The notes: generated by a model from the letters alone, not told the origin. A stretch of 64,000 nt of DNA from Corinectria fuckeliana (GCA_019137255.1 WPDH01000389.1:1412-65411), one strand, 5' to 3'. Numbered from the stretch's first letter, positions 11,337 to 25,500 are shown. Program-made: numbers and translations.

Positions 11337-12419
11337 TTAGTACTTGGCCGAGTAGCGTGCCGCGCCGGGTGAGTAGGGCAGATCGTAGGCGCTCGAGTGA
11401 CCATAGGGGTCCTCGGAGAAGACGGTGGCTCTTCGCTCGTCCTCGGGAAGTAACTCCTTGACCTCCCAGTTGTTCATCCGCGTGCCCACGGAGAACTCGA
11501 GATCTTCCTTGGTGATGGAATCCCAGTACTAGCTCATTGTCAGTTACATTTTCCCCGGCACGCAACAGATTATCCCAATTAGGGCATATGAATTGGTAAA
11601 GCATACCTTGTAAATCATCATGACGCTGAGAAGGTTGCAGACAGTCGCTAAAAACAGACCGTCGAGGTAGTGGCTGATAGCCACGCAGATCTTGGCGCTG
11701 AAAGCATACAGAAGCACCTGGCCGGCGACGAAGAAGAAGATGCCAAAGGCAATGTCTCCGAGGGGCCAGCGATCGTGTAGTGTCCTCGTCACCAGAAGAA
11801 TCTGCATGGCAACATACACAAACAGCTGGATCGCGTTGAGCAGGTACAGGACAACGAAGAGGCCGACAGTGTTGGTGGGTCCCAAGCCAGCCCAGCCCCG
11901 GAAGGTGGCGAGCGAGACGAGGAAGCTGATGGCGAAGGCGACGAGGGAACTGATGCGCATCATCCAGACGGAAAGGGGCGTGCCGTCCTCGTAAAGCTGG
12001 AAACCCACGAAGCCGTTGATGAGCAGGCAGGTGACGACGGCGCTGCTGAAGCCGTTCTGGATGCTGACGAAGTACGGGTAGGGATCGCTGCCGGGGGGCG
12101 CGACGCCGGCGTCGACGATGAGAGACACAAAGGTGAGGAGCATGTAGAGGTAGAAGAAGCTCAAGATCTCCTTGCGGCCGACGGCGGTGAACTTGGAGCG
12201 GACGTGAAGGATCATGACGACGGTCATGAGGAGGGCGACGATATGCATGGCCGACGTGGCGCCCTCGAAGATGATGGTGTTGGCGAGCTCGATGTTGCGA
12301 GCGTAGCAGTCGGGCTCGATGCCCACGTGGCCGTTGGAGCTAAGAACGGGACCGATGGAGGCACATAGCGGCAGCGGTGCCGTCTCGCAGATGGAGGTGA
12401 AGTCGCCGAAGCTCGACAT
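11337..12419 (-). CDS. chs7: Chitin synthase export chaperone Chs7
   Basis: The inferred model is complement(11337-11528, 11607-12419), 334 residues, the usual length for fungal Chs7. This ER multispanning protein is needed for correct folding and ER exit of a chitin synthase (Chs3 in yeast). The start MSSFGDFTSICETAPLPLC and the segments GIEPDCYARNIELANT, VGRKEILSFFYLYMLLTF and GLGPTNTVGLFVVLYLLN are hallmark Chs7 stretches. About seven hydrophobic spans lie between residues 45 and 270. The cytosolic tail in exon 2 begins YWDSITKEDLEFSVG, contains MNNWEVKELLPEDERR, and ends GAARYSAKY. A 78 bp intron (donor GTATGC, branch CTGAC, acceptor CTAG) joins K to Y in phase 0. Without splicing the frame would end at CCVPGKM, which is a read-through artefact. 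It is a single-copy housekeeping gene in most ascomycetes. Confidence 0.97.
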
Positions 12420-14267
12420 GATGGACGGAGGCCGAGGCTGCCGAGGATCGAAGTCGACACGTCGAGATAATCGGGGAGGGTGAATCGGGGAACGAGGGAC
12501 GGAGTCGAAAATCGCGAGTGGTCGTCAAAGTCGTCGACGATATTCGCGGAGGGAAATCAAACGAGCGGAGCGTCAGACCAGGTTTGATCGAGACGGGAAA
12601 CCGGAGTTCCCAAACGCGCGCAACTATAGGCGGTAAAAGGTTGAAGAACAGCTTCGAGGGTTAATCCTCCTTCGATCGCCACCCAAGGAAGCCTCGGGGG
12701 GAAAAACAGTCGAGGGAGGCTAGGACGGATGATTCAAGTGGCCGAAGGGCGTGGACCTGGGATTTCTCGTCCGTCGTCGGTTGAGAGGATGCGTCCTCGG
12801 AGCGCCCCCTTTCTTGACGAGGAGGAAACGGCGGCTAAACGAGGGATGGCGAGAAGCAAGGGATGGCGAGACGCGATGACGGAGGAGGGCGGGGGGGGCA
12901 GAACGACGCTTGAAGATGGAAGTCGAGAAAAGCGAGTGTGATGAATTCCTGCTGATGTTGCTGCGGCCCTTGGCTATGATCCGTCACACCTCTTCGCGCA
13001 CTCTCTCTTGCGAACTGCGCGGGGAGGAGAGAGAACAGGATCTGGTTGCCGTGCCGTCGACTGGGGGGGCGGTGGCAGTGGGCAAGTGGAGCGCCCTGAT
13101 TGGCTGGTATCCTTGCCCAACCGCCGTGGAGCCCCAAACTCGTTGCTGTGGAGAGAAAAAGGGAAGAGGTTCCGCCCTGGACCACTAATATCGACTTGAA
13201 GCGGCCATTAGATCATCCTCTCATCAGTGCTGGTCGTACTAGATATGTACTCGCTCGTTTACTCGTCTGAAACCGGGTGCATTGCGTTGTGAAAAGACAA
13301 TTGGATTGCGTCGCACTCGAGCCTTGCCGTGCTATGACTACTTGACTAGGCTACCTATTGATTGTTTGAATCATCAGATGCGACAAGATCAATTCACTGC
13401 CGTTACATAGTACACATGCTCATCTCCTGTCATGTATTGTTGTAGTCTAGTAATAATCCAACCTCGACAAATGCATCCCTCAGGCAAGCAATAATAAAGT
13501 CTCCCTTGTTTACTTCCGCTCGGACTTGTCTGTAACCTGAATTGCCCTTGACAGCTTTCTTCCTGCATCACTCCGTTATGGTGCTCAGTCAACTAGGGAA
13601 CCTTGGCTATGGGCTTAATAAGTCTTAGCCATTGTTCCACGCGCTGCACCGCCTCCTGAATCGTCATGTCGTAAAATGGTTCTACGAACCAGTTCACGTA
13701 GCAAGGCCACGAAACAATAAAATGCAGTCATTAGTCGTTGCTCTCAGGCAGCACGAATCCATTGACTCACCCATCTCCCTATTTGAACTGCTTCTATATA
13801 AGGTCATTGCTGACCACCGCGTCTATGTACCGGCTATCAGTGGCCGCCATGTGACGCGAATGCATCCTATTTGCCCTTGCCCTTGTCCCCTAGTACCATA
13901 TGGGCAGCTAAGTGATCATGTATTTTCCCACCGGGGCCCTGTAAAAGACTTCGAATGTATCATCAAGGACGCGAAAAGAGCAAAACTCCAAAAAATGCAT
14001 TCGATAACCCTCGCTCGGCTTCCATGCCCTGGTCGGCCGAGTCGAGCCGGTCAAACCTGGTAAAAGTCATGTTCCTCACCCAACGCCTCGTGCCATGCCA
14101 TGCAATGTGATGCAAAAATTCTGAAACAAAAACAATGGTGAACAAACACATTCAGACCTCCGCATTGCTTGCGGAGCGTCTTAAGAGGTCAAATGTAACC
14201 TCTAGTATCGGATTGAGGGCTCCTGCAACTTCAGATGCCACCCAGGTTGGGAACCATGCCGCCACTC
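12420..14267. other. chs7 upstream region and Clg1-like gene 3' flank
   Basis: This is 1.85 kb between two minus-strand genes. The part next to 12420-13000 is the GC-rich leader and promoter of chs7. The part from about 13200 to 14267 is more AT-rich and should include the 3' UTR of the cyclin gene. I found no ORF with recognisable features and no RNA gene. Confidence 0.55.
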
Positions 14268-16517
14268 CTAAGACGGATAGTGTCCCTGAGGGATAACCTG
14301 CGAAGGCAGCTGTTGGTGCTGGTGCTGGTGCTGGTGCTGAGTCGGGAGCTGAAGTTGTTGCTGGCCCCGGTTGTAAACGAGGAATTCCGGCACGATTCCG
14401 GTCCGGAGATCGTTCCGTCGACCCAGCGGTTGGTAGTGCATCTGCGTCGGCGGAACGGGCACAGAGAGGTGATACTGGTCCAGAGACGCCGAGGGAGGCG
14501 GGTACAATAGCGTGTTGACGTGACGAACGGGCTTGTATGGACTGGGCCGCTGCTGGAGGTAGACGCTCGGCGAGTTGGAGATGGGGGTATGCACCATAGG
14601 CGCGGGCACCGCGGGTGCTTGGCCGTATTGCTCAGTCAGGGGTGATGAGTTAAAGTGTCCGAGGTTTCCCGGGCTGTGGTGCTTAGCAGGAGTGTTGAAG
14701 TTGACCGGAGCGTGAGTAGCGTAGCCGATAGGTCCCATGCTGATGCCTGTCGTTACGGGGAGAGTAGGTTGTTGGACCAAGGGGGCTGGCGTGGGCTGGT
14801 AGACAGTGGCCATGGCACGCACACCGGGCTGCAGAGGTGGAAGTGAAGCGTGACCCTGAGGCGTAGGCATCGGCTGTGGGGCCTGGGAGTACCCATTGCC
14901 GTTGGTAAAGGCGGCCTGGATGGGCTGGGCCTGGGCCTGGGGCTGTTCGGTGACAAGAGTGAGATGGGGCACCGGCAACCTCGATGCCTCGATGACCGTG
15001 CTGGTTCTCATGGGGGCCATGTTAACCGGAGTAGCACGGGGCGGGGCGGGTCGCTTGGCGGGGTGGTCGACGGCGTCCCCTTCGGGACTTCGCTTTCGCG
15101 TGATGGGGAACTGGATAGTAGGCTTCGCGGCCAAGGGCGAAACGGTGTTGGCCTGGTAGGCGTTCCAGTTCTGCGAGTGGCTGGAGCTCGGAGAGAAGTT
15201 GGACGAGATGGTGGGGGTGACGGGTAGGTTGACGATGGAGTGCATCGTGCCCGTGGGTGACGGGATAGGGGAGTGATACGCGTTGTTGGTCGGCGAGGGG
15301 ATGTGTGCCGACTCTGCTGGGAGTCTAAGGGCTCGCTCGTAGTACTCGTGGAAGCAGGCCAGCTTGTCCAACCACTCATCCCACTGGTCCTTGGTTGCCA
15401 CGAGGTTGTATCGCATATTGCTCAGAAACTCCACTTCCATAACATGAATCTCCTGCACTGCAAACGACGATACCTCGGCCCATGTCTTGTTCGTGTAGGT
15501 GTTATCGTCCAGGACTGCACGTCGATTAGCACCGTGTCCCCAGCAGCGTGCCGGCATGCCACTACTTACACTTGTTTCCCAACATGAGGGCCACCGTCAG
15601 GAGACGGAATTCACTGCCGGCGCGACCCTTGATCTGCGGTGTCGACATCTTCAATCGGTAGATGAAGAGCAGAGCCAGAAGAATGACATTCTGCGTGACC
15701 TGGGTCGTGGACAAGACGTTGTAGACCCACTTCCGGAACTGATCATAAGGCTTGGCGAGGAGTGGTAATCGAGGAATTGGGGCATTGGATGGCCTGGAGA
15801 GGATTGATCCGGCCTGCTTCAGCTCATCGGCGGACTCGAACCAGAAAAGACAGGTCATCTGGCAAAGTTAGTTGAGCCCCTCGCGGCGGGACCATCCAGA
15901 AAGCTTACCTGCGCAGCAAAGTCGGCCAGATTCCCACCGGCAGGACTGATGCACTTGGGGATTTGCAGGCTGTGATAGATCAACGTCTCGGAGCCTCTCC
16001 TCGAGGTAGAGCTCTGGCTTTGCGAGCTCGCAATGGTCCCCGAGGTGGGGGTCGAGGGGCAGGTGGCCTGTCGAGAAACGAGGCTGGGCTGCGTTGCCGA
16101 CGACGCCGTGCTGATGCTGGGTTGGCAGGTTGAGGGCGCTTGGTAGGTCTGCTGGATGGGCTGGAGTTGCTGCTGCGATTGTTGCAGCTGTTGCTGGACG
16201 GGGTATCGGTAGTATTGCGAGTTTCTCGAGTCGGTCACGGCCGCTGCCTTTGCGCGAGCAGCCTGGGGCACCGCGGCCGGGTAGTTGTGCATGGCATGGC
16301 TGTCGTAGGAGGCCAGCGCGGGCTGAAAGGCGGTGCTCATGTCGTCGAACGGCGGCGTCCTCAGCCCACTCCCCAGGAACGCAAGGTCGTGGGTGAGAGG
16401 GGGGGGCTTTGGCAAATCGATGCTCGGCAGCGGCAGGACTGCTCTCCGAGGACCAAAGCCGTGGACGGGCGAGGGGGGGAAGAGCGAGGTCGAGGGAGGG
16501 AGGATGCCAAAAGACAT
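14268..16517 (-). CDS. clg1: Clg1-like cyclin (Pho85-class partner), cyclin-box protein with disordered flanks
   Basis: The inferred model is complement(14268-15514, 15570-15858, 15909-16517), about 714 residues. I start at the ATG at 16517 (MSFGILPPS); the reading frame extends further upstream only through a TTG. The N-terminal 200 residues are Pro/Gln/Ser-rich. The cyclin box spans about residues 205-370: TCLFWFESADELKQAG, YDQFRKWVYNVLSTTQV, GRAGSEFRLLTVALMLGNK, FLDDNTYTNKTWAEVSSF, MEVEFLSNMRYNL. Both introns (50 and 55 bp) have CTAAC/CTAAT branch sites. They join Q|M and split an F codon, restoring the GNKFLDDNT motif. The long C-terminus is Pro/Gln-rich and ends in a QHQHQHQHQQ tract. 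Yeast Clg1 and fission yeast clg1/mug80 are cyclins that bind Pho85-type kinases. Assignment within the cyclin family is inference. The gene sits at the edge of a 12.8 kb gene-free tract upstream of its start. Confidence 0.85.
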
Positions 16518-19500
16518 GGGTGGTGAGTGTGGTCTTTGGCGGAGGGCCGTAGCGAGGGGCAATGTCGACTTGCTGGTGGATGTCGAGGGTTAAGAGTGCG
16601 GGAGATGGAGGAATTGGGAGAATTTCATGTAGCGGAAGGTGAGTTCAAGGTCAGACGGCCTTGTTGTCAGGTTGGTATAAGTGGGTGGTGGGTATCGTAT
16701 TGTCGTCTTGTATTGTTGTTATGCGCCGTGGGCAGCTGTCGGATGCCGCGTTTGCTCAGAGGACCTGAATGCGAACCAGGGCCATGGCTGGTCAACCGGA
16801 GACGAGGCAGAACAACTGCAGACGAGGCGGTTCGGACAGGCGTCGATTTTTTGGTGTGGGCCCGGGGACCGGTGGGTGGGCGTCGGAGATACTTGAAGGT
16901 ATCGCAGAAGTCGGGACGGTGGAGGAGCAGGGATTCACGGCGTCGAGTTGTCAATTGGGGCAGACAGAGAGAGCGGAGGGCGTCGAAACAGGTGCGAGAG
17001 GCGGAGAAGGAGAATGAATTAAAGAGGAGAGGAGAGAAGGAAAGGAGGAAAGCAAGAAAGCAGAATCGCAGCCGCAAGTCAGTCCATGCCTGGTGGTTGC
17101 GTGCGTAGCTCGATGGTCGTTCTGGAGACTCACTCATGCCGTTGGCGGAGTGTCGCTTCCTCTCTCAGACATTACGCCCACCCGTGGCGGCCCCCGTCAC
17201 TGGCACTCCCCTTGCCCCAGGTGCAGACGCCGCCGAGGTACCCACTACCCACGGGCCTTTGCCTGGGTACAACCGCGTAGCACGCTGCTCGCGCAGAGGC
17301 GCAGGTAGCCCGCCCATGTCGCCCATGTACACTCCCCTACCTTGCCGTACCCTCCACTTCCACTTCCACTTCCACTTCCACTTTGCACTTCCGCTAACTG
17401 GAACCCGAACCCCTCTAGACCCAGGACCAAGTCCAAGTCGCCCGCCGCCCGCTGGAACCCTCCACTGGAAACCCTTCCCCTCCACTGGAGCTAGGGCCCG
17501 TCGTGGCGTTCTCCAGCTGACACCAGAGCGAGGAAACGAGTCCGTCCATCCAGGTTGCCAATCACACCCCTAAGGAATTCCAATCACACCCCCACCCCTT
17601 ATCCACATCAATCAATCATGATGGATCCATGGGTCCCCGTCTCGTCTCGTCAGGGCGTTCCCACGGCGTCTCTAGGCCTTCGCGGGGGGGCTGTTCCAGC
17701 GCCTCCATCCAAGCCGCCCCTCCCTGGCTCGCCGGGGCCAGCACCAGCACCAGCACCAGCGGAAGCAGCCCCCTTTCAGCAGGCTCCTTCAGCAGCCCCT
17801 GGAGTGTTCCCTCGAGCCTTGCCGTCTGCCCCACACCCCCTGCAACAATGGCTCTGGTTGGAGCACATCCCATCTACGAATACGTGCGCGAGCTGTGGGC
17901 TTTTGTGTTCTATTGAAGTGCATCTTGTTGTTGTTGTTGCTGTTGCTGTTGTTGTTGTTATTGTTCGCTCATGTTAAGCCGTGCTTTGGACTTGCCACAT
18001 GGTAAGTTGGCACGATGATGCAAGTTGTAAGCAAAGGATGAAAACTTCATCATGCCTAGGTTCTCAGCGGCTCCAAGCCCGACTTTGCAGGTTTGAACAA
18101 TCCCTGTACCCACTCACCACTCCCTCATCTGACCGTCGTCATTGTCGAGAGTTAAGACCCTGAGTTGTCCGTTCCCGCCATGAGCAAGGGTGTGCTGGTG
18201 CTGGTACCTTCTCGGGCGGCGGTACCTGGGGCTTGACTGGCACACTGGCAAACTGGCAAACCGCATAATTATCTGGCAACCTGGGCCCAGAAAGCTCCAC
18301 GGCCGTCGCCATTTGCCCCACAGTAATCCCTCGCTTATACCTCTTCAGGAACGTGGGTTGCTTGCTGGCTTGCTGCCCATCCCAAAACTTCAAGCAGCCA
18401 TCATCACGGTACCCAGAGGCAGCGGAAACCTAAACGGACTGGTCGGTCGCAGATCTCGTCTCGCCATTCGCCCACAGACGTCGTCAAGGCCTTTAAGTCT
18501 TGGTAAAAGTAACAGCCGCCCTCTTCCTTGCATTTTCTCCTCCTCACTTGACGTCGACTCGTGAGTTTGGGGGCTTGCCTTGGTCTCGACCCTGGTCTGC
18601 ACTAAAGATCCAGTGCGGCGACCACAATGATTGCCGGCTTCGATACTGTGCTTGTGCTGGGTTGGATGGATGGACGGCTCGCTGAGTGGGCTCTTTTCGC
18701 TAGTTGATGCTGGGACGGAGCTATTCCCGGTCAAGGCACCGTACCGTCCAGGATTCAGTGTGTGAGAGACCAGAGGGGAGGACAGAGCAGAGAGCATCAA
18801 TCCAATGCCCCAGTCCCATCCCCCCACAACTACACGGACAAACTGGGATGAACACCCTTGACTTGGTTCAGCTTGACTCTTGTGAAAGAATCCGGTTGCC
18901 GCTTGGGAAATACGGCCCTCGCTCGTTGGGGCCAGCATCATTCGCGTTTCCGGTATACGAATACTGGTCAATATTCAAAGCCTGAATCTCCATAGAGTCT
19001 GTGCAGCGTACGCGGCCCCCCCATATCAGATGCCTTGGTCTGTACTATGTAGGCGATGAACCTCGGCGCCATGGCACTTTCGTATCAAAACGGAGCTGGG
19101 GAGGACTAGGGAATAAGTAACTTACGAGAGTGATGCGTCAGGTTCCAACTGATAGGCCTGGCTGATAAACGCAAGTGCGGCAGCGTGAGTGCGGCGTGCG
19201 CCTCTCTCCCTTGCAAAGCCAACGGATGTACGTAGTATGTATCTTGCTGCTGCTTGCTGCTGCCACTAGACCACCGTCAATCAAAGCCACCGTCCGGCTC
19301 CTTCGTCAGCCTGGAAACCCCTGCACTGCACGTCGTACATGCCGCCATGACGCTGGCTGGGCGGTGATCCAGAAACCAAGCCCAGTCCGTCACGTTGGTC
19401 TCCGCCGGCGTCAGCCAGGCGCTCGTCAGTCTGTCAGGGCGCGGGCATTGGGAATCGGCACATGGCTTCTTGTTGTCTTTGGGAGCAGCGCCTGCGAAGC
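16518..19500. other. Upstream region of the Clg1-like gene with simple-sequence repeats
   Basis: The first 0.6 kb should be the leader and promoter of the cyclin gene. Further out there are a CCACTT repeat (about 17353-17382), a CAGCAC repeat (about 17738-17760) and a GTT/GCT repeat (about 17925-17964). These repeats explain the long low-complexity ORFs in this stretch. No ORF has a recognised domain or a convincing splice structure. Confidence 0.55.
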
Positions 19501-22500
19501 TCACACATATTTTCGTCCTTTTTGCGCTCCAACGCCCAACTCTCGGGCGCGACCCCTTGCTCAAACTTGACGTGGTTCCGCCGAGACCTAGCGGCGCTGT
19601 GCCATCTGAGGCAGATCCTCGGCGGGCGTGTCAAGAGTACCGGTACTATGTATGCTTCGTACGAACAGATGCGAGGGGGGGGCTTGCTGCTGGAACACGG
19701 CCTCTGCATTCCGCGTTTCCATGTCGCGTACCTGCCAAACGGATGATACACATGCACTAGCAGAGGGCGAATGTGAATTTGGATGGAGGGGCAAAGGACA
19801 AAGCAGAGGGCCATGGAGCTGAGACGGTGCTTCGTACAAAACGGAGGGCGGGAAAGACATTTGAGGCAGCAAGCCTTCTGGGGCCGCCGGGGCCTGTACG
19901 AAGTACCTTGGACCGGATATTCGTACAGTACATGTGCCCGTGAGAATGGACGATGGCACTTGGTCTGGCCGAGCTTGTGCATGCCAGGCAAGGTCGCCTG
20001 CGTCGGCGCCGTGTTGTGTGGTGCACGCTGCATCGCACCCACTGTTTGAATGCAAATCCACACGCCTCATTGACGTCGACGGCCATGGAGAGTGCGGAAT
20101 GCATCCATTCAATCTAATCTAGTTGAATAGTGTTGCGAGTTTGTCGCGGGATCCGTACGACGCTACCGCACAAGTCGAGTTACCTTGGAGACCATGGCAC
20201 CGATTCCGTAAGCCGTGCCCTCTTCCTCTCCTCCTGTGTCGGGCGGGCGTCCATTGCGGTACCGAGAAGAAATGACTGTCTCGTCTCTCTTCAACCTCGT
20301 GTTTTCCGGCCGGCTGAGGGAGAGCCAGGAAGAGGGGATGGGGAGCCTCCCTCTGGTGGCGTGGCGTGCCATGCGGAAGGTAAGTGCAATCCGTCAGGAA
20401 GCTCCATACTATGTACAGTAGTGCATCCCGTGCCGCCGTCGCCTCGTAAACCATGATGCCGCCCGCCGCCGCATCGTCTCCTCCGATGTACTTCGTGGAG
20501 GTCGCGTACTCGCGAGGCAATTCGCAGCAGGCTTTGGATACAGTACGAATACAAGGTGGTTCATTGGAGTCCAGGCGTCCTTAGGGTAGTAGAGCCACTT
20601 TGACTGACGGAAGGACGTTGGAGGGATCCTGGCTTGGGCTAGGGGTTGTTCCGTTGCTAGCCTGGAGCAACTCAACAAGTCAACGAATGACTGGATGAGT
20701 GAAATGGCTTAGTTTGTCGGACCAACCGACAGAACGGCCAGCCAACCAACCAACCATCCAACCACATGAGGGTGAGGAGTCCCTTGGGGAGGGGGCCTCT
20801 GTCTTGGACGTTAGACCAACGTCGCTCTGGGTATTCTACAGGGATACGGATAGCCGTCGACGGATTGACGTGGGTGTTCACCAGGTAGAGGAACGGGAAG
20901 AGGAAGCAGGAAAATGCAAGGCAACGAAAAGCAATGAGGGCAAATTACAAGTGGTACCAAGTCGGTCTAGACCAGGCCAAGTCCTCCAGCGTTGGAGGCC
21001 AGTAGTTCGAGGGCGTCAGGACGATCGGTGCTAATGCCTAGAGAGGTTGTCCCCTCGCCTTACTATTTACATGCGATGTACGTTTCGTACGTAGCACACA
21101 TCCTCACCATCAACAGCAACAAGATGCTGGTTTGTGCCGCCCGTAAGAAAGGAGGCGCCCGTCGGATCCATGCCCCGCTGCCGGTATCCATGCTCACGGC
21201 ACGAGCACCGTCAGCTGCTTTGCTCATCATCCTGCTCGATGACTCCCGCCAGACGAGTGGGGTCACGGTGTCACGGTGAGAGAGAATGGAAAAGGCAAAA
21301 CGAACTGAAAGGGGGGAAAACTACAAAGTATTACGAAGTCATGCACACGAGAGGGAGAGAGGACTGGCTACCTGCGTCCGTAGTGCACTCACACTTGCAA
21401 GGTCTGGTGCTTCGGCGTTGATGCACTCGTTGACTTGCAGCGCACTTACACTGAGGCCTTTTATCGGGCTTTCCAAGGCGATCTACTGCAATGCCATGGA
21501 GGGAAACTAATAATTTGGCGGGCCCTGCTTCGTACTTGGCATTGCAAATCCCGCATCCGTACTACATACTACTCCGTACTTCGTAAGCTACATCCTTCAT
21601 CCCTCATCCATCCCCCGTCCTCCATTCTCCCCACGTACATAGTGCTATGTACGCCAGCCTAACCTCCACTACACATCCTACCACCATCCATTTCCCTCCA
21701 GTTATCCCGCCGTCCGTCAATCACGGAGCCCCCGCCCTCAAACCTCACAAGACCGGGCCCATATTTCTGTCCCGGCCGTACAGTGTGCCCCTCATAATCC
21801 GATGCATTCATTACGAATGCTTCGGCCGCAGCCATTTGACGTCGGCCCCCGGGGCGTTGCCTTGAAAAAGATGAGGGGGGAGGAGGAGGTGAGGAGGAGG
21901 GGATGAGCATGGGCGGCGCATGGACCACGACGGCTCACCTCCATCTCCAAGGCGGCCCCATCCCATCCATTCCTCGTTGCAGTTTGGCTTGGCCTCAACT
22001 CCCGCCGCGGGTACCTAGGCTGGTCGCACACTCTCGCATACCTTAGGTAGTCAACTGCTACCTCGATGTATTCCGTCGGCGGACAGTTCGGGCTCGGTCA
22101 GAGGTGCCAGAGGCAGTGCGAGCTTGTCCAATTCATGCCCATGCCCATGGATCATGGCCCATGCCCACGCCAACGCCAACGCCATGAATCAATCAACCTG
22201 CGAGCCAACCAGCTTCAGCCGGCCAGCCATCCCCAGGCTTCCTCCGTTCTCGATCTAGGCTCGCCTCGACGCTTTCAGGATCAGGCTTCGCTTCAGTCTG
22301 GATGTCTGGGTACTGTTGCCTCATGCATCAGCATCCATGCCGATCCGTGGCCTCATCACGTACACATCTAGGCAACACCGGCGTGCTTTCGTGCCTTGGT
22401 GCTTCAGCTTCACCCAAGCTACTCCGAAGTACATATTTTATCCTCGACGTCTGCGTCGCCCCCTTTGCTGAGCCATGCACTCAGGCGGCTTGGCTTGCCT

Positions 22501-25500
22501 GGGGAGCCTGCATTGCTGGCGTTGCCCGCTGTCGCTCCGCTACAACCGCGACGTCCGCTCCGCCCGATGACATCCGATCCATGCTGGGGGGTGGAGATTT
22601 GGAAGGGGACTCTGTTTAGACTCAGCGACTGACTGGGGCCTCTCACATGAAATGGACCGCGAGCACCATCCAATACTCACCCAAAGACATGGCAAAAGTC
22701 TCGAATGATATGCTGGCTGCGATGGCAGCCCTGCACGACGGCGCTTGGATTGCGATTGCCTCCCCAAATCACGGCTAGTTGCGTTGCACTAGGTTCCATC
22801 TCACTTGCTTCCTCTCCTCTGGGCTCTGTCGCCTATGGTGGAGACAGTCCATGCCGCCTCCGCCTCCGCCTCCGTGACCTCCGACTCTGATGACTTTCTG
22901 TGGCCTTCGACACTCTGTGCCTCGTCCAGGCCGACGATAACCATTGCCAAAAGCTTTCATCCGGCCCCCCTCTCGACTAACCATGCCCGCCTGTCGCTGC
23001 CTCTGCCTGTCTTTAGCAACCTTGTCACGCTGGGCCGTCAAAGACGGAAGACGAAATCGCTTGCCTGACACGCACGCACGCAAGCGTCCCACAACCGCCG
23101 GCTTCCTCGTCCGGGCGTGACGCCGTTCTCGCCGGCCTGTCTTGACTCTTTCAATCCCCAGCTCGCCCGATCCTTAGTTGGGGCACCCGCGTACCAAAGC
23201 CCACCTTGGGCCCGGCCGGCAAAGTTTGATGCCGGGAGCATGACCGATGGGCCATGGGTGGCTGATGCTGAAGTGACGTGACACCATCCATCCCTTCACT
23301 TACAAAAACTCAAGCAACTTGTGCCGAACGATGAGATCTTCGAAGCACCGGAAGCCCCCAGCCGCATCCTCGGAATTCGCCCCAAGTTTGCATCCGCTCA
23401 CATTGGTGGATTACGCCATTGCAGGGGTTTTGCATGATGTGGCTCCGTCTGTCGCATCGTTTGCCTCCTCGACAAAGCTAGAAGCGTTAACAGTCGTACG
23501 AAGTAGACTTGATTAGGTACTTCGTACAGACACCGAACAGACCCTTCCCCAGGTCAGTAGCGCAGCGATCACATCCCTGGCCGTGATGGGGTACTCAAGA
23601 GCAAGACCCCGAAGAAACCACAATTAATAAAGCCGGATCCAAATATAATTGCTCATGGATCAAATCACCGGGAGACTCGGGTTTTGGCAACGCCGCTGAG
23701 ATCTTCCCTTCTCTTTGAGCTAGATGATCATTTGACCAAGACACATCATCTCCCTGCTGATGGATGGTTTAACCTTGGATTAATTACTATGTACATCCTA
23801 AACAAGGAGGTACACACAGTCGCATTACATAGTACACTACCATGGTGGATTATTCCACCCGATGAGGCTTTCTCGTTACCATGTCCACACTCTTGCACAC
23901 GCACCGTACCCCCCCTCTCCCCCTTACTTACATGTTCCGCCCTCGAACAAATGCAGTTTGACTCGACAGATGCTCCCTCCCCAAGTGTCCCGTGATTGGT
24001 CATTTGCTTCTTAAGCCCCATGCAGTGGAGACGGCACCCAAGAGCCCACGTTGTTGGTCGTGTGTGCCTGTCCACAGACATGTCGGCTCCAATTGGCATT
24101 GGCGATGCCAGTCGACAAGATGTCTTGTTTCGCTTCAATATATGTACTTCAGCATGGTCGGCGATGTCACACTCCTTCGTCTGGCGTCAGACGGCTGATC
24201 GAATGACCAGTCACCTACCTAGCCATAACGCCCCCGACGATCCAATCACCCAACGAGCCGTGTGCGGTGTCTCTTGACCGGTAGGGGACAACCCGCCTGG
24301 GAAGCCACTGAGCAACTGACAACTGCCCGTGCTCCGAATGGACGACTCCATCAGCGGTGGCCTACCGTCATCCGGCCCGGACACTGACCCATACCCATAT
24401 CTCACCACCCACATTCGGTCGGCCGTGCTATTGCCTGAACGGCTTCCCTATCCGCCCGTAGTACCAGGCCAATGCCGACCAGCCATCCCAACAGGACTTG
24501 GATTGGCACAAGCGCTGGGGCCGACATCTTTCACAGTTGCAGCTTCAGTGCCGTCGTTACACCTCAACAGCCCTGGCCTAGTAGATGGCCGCTACGGAGC
24601 GGTACGACGGGGCTTTCAGGACAGAAGGCGCCCAAACCCCGCCGCTCTCGAAGGACGAAGTACGAATACACGGAAGAGGATAGTGTGCAGTAACCATTTG
24701 GGGATACGCTGTTTTCAGCCAAGAGTCGCAGTGCCCAACGGAGTAGGTACTTGTTTCCAGCGGCTCGTTCTCGCCCAGTCACTGGCTCAGAAGCGCCCTC
24801 GATCCGATTTGCCGCCATGGACAAATTGAGCCGGGGCGAAGAGACGGGATGATCCACTCGAGGGTCCTCGTTCTGTTTCCTTTTTCCTACTATGACATAG
24901 CAGCCGCCCTTCGTTGCCCTGGACCCATGAGCAGCGGAACCATTCCCGTACGAAGCACGACAGGACGTAAGTAGTACTTGAGTGATGATGTGCGGGACGA
25001 CGACTTCGTTCATACCTGCCTCTAGTCGCCGAAGGGCCGTAATAACGGTGACGAGGATCCCTGGTGTCGCGAACGTTCAGCGCTTGGCTCGATGATCACT
25101 ATTATCATGTCTATTCCTGCAGTCTGCCCCGCAAGAAACCCCGGAGCCCTCCCAGATTCGACGCTCATCGGATTCCAGGACTAAGGTTTTAGTGGTGCAG
25201 GAGATGAGTCGTACACTTCGTACACTGGCAGAGTGATTGCGTATGTACATATGACCCTCGACTGCGTGTCTTCCTGAGTTGTTGTAGATCTCCCATCCCC
25301 TTAGATCCCATGCGATATGTATATCACACACTGCTAGGGGCCCTCCTCGGGCGTGGACACTTCGAATTGCTTCATCACTGTGATTTAGTGACGGCGCCAA
25401 AGGCATGTATTCGTCACTGACAGTAGCCACCCCTGTCGCTAGCCTGTTTCTACCTGCTCCCAAGTTCTCCCAAGCCTTCGCGGCGTCAACCAAGGACATG

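Noticed and set aside
16518..16562. Longer N-terminus for the Clg1-like cyclin (MPLATALRQ...)
   Set aside because: It depends on a TTG start codon. The ATG at 16517 is the first proper start.
18390..18971. 193-codon minus-strand ORF
   Set aside because: It shows no recognisable domain, no convincing start context and no intron structure. It lies in repeat-bearing noncoding DNA.
19175..19570. ORF with a signal-peptide-like stretch (MYVVCILLLLAAAT)
   Set aside because: The hydrophobic run is encoded by a TACGTAGTATGTA motif plus GCT repeats. The rest of the frame is Arg/Pro-rich with no domain or splice support.
19434..20063. 209-codon minus-strand ORF
   Set aside because: The composition is random-like, several other frames of similar length overlap it, and no motif is recognised. 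It is likely noncoding.
24329..24829. 166-codon plus-strand ORF
   Set aside because: It is Pro/Arg-rich with no family resemblance, spans the TACGAAGTA-type motifs, and is probably chance in GC-rich DNA.
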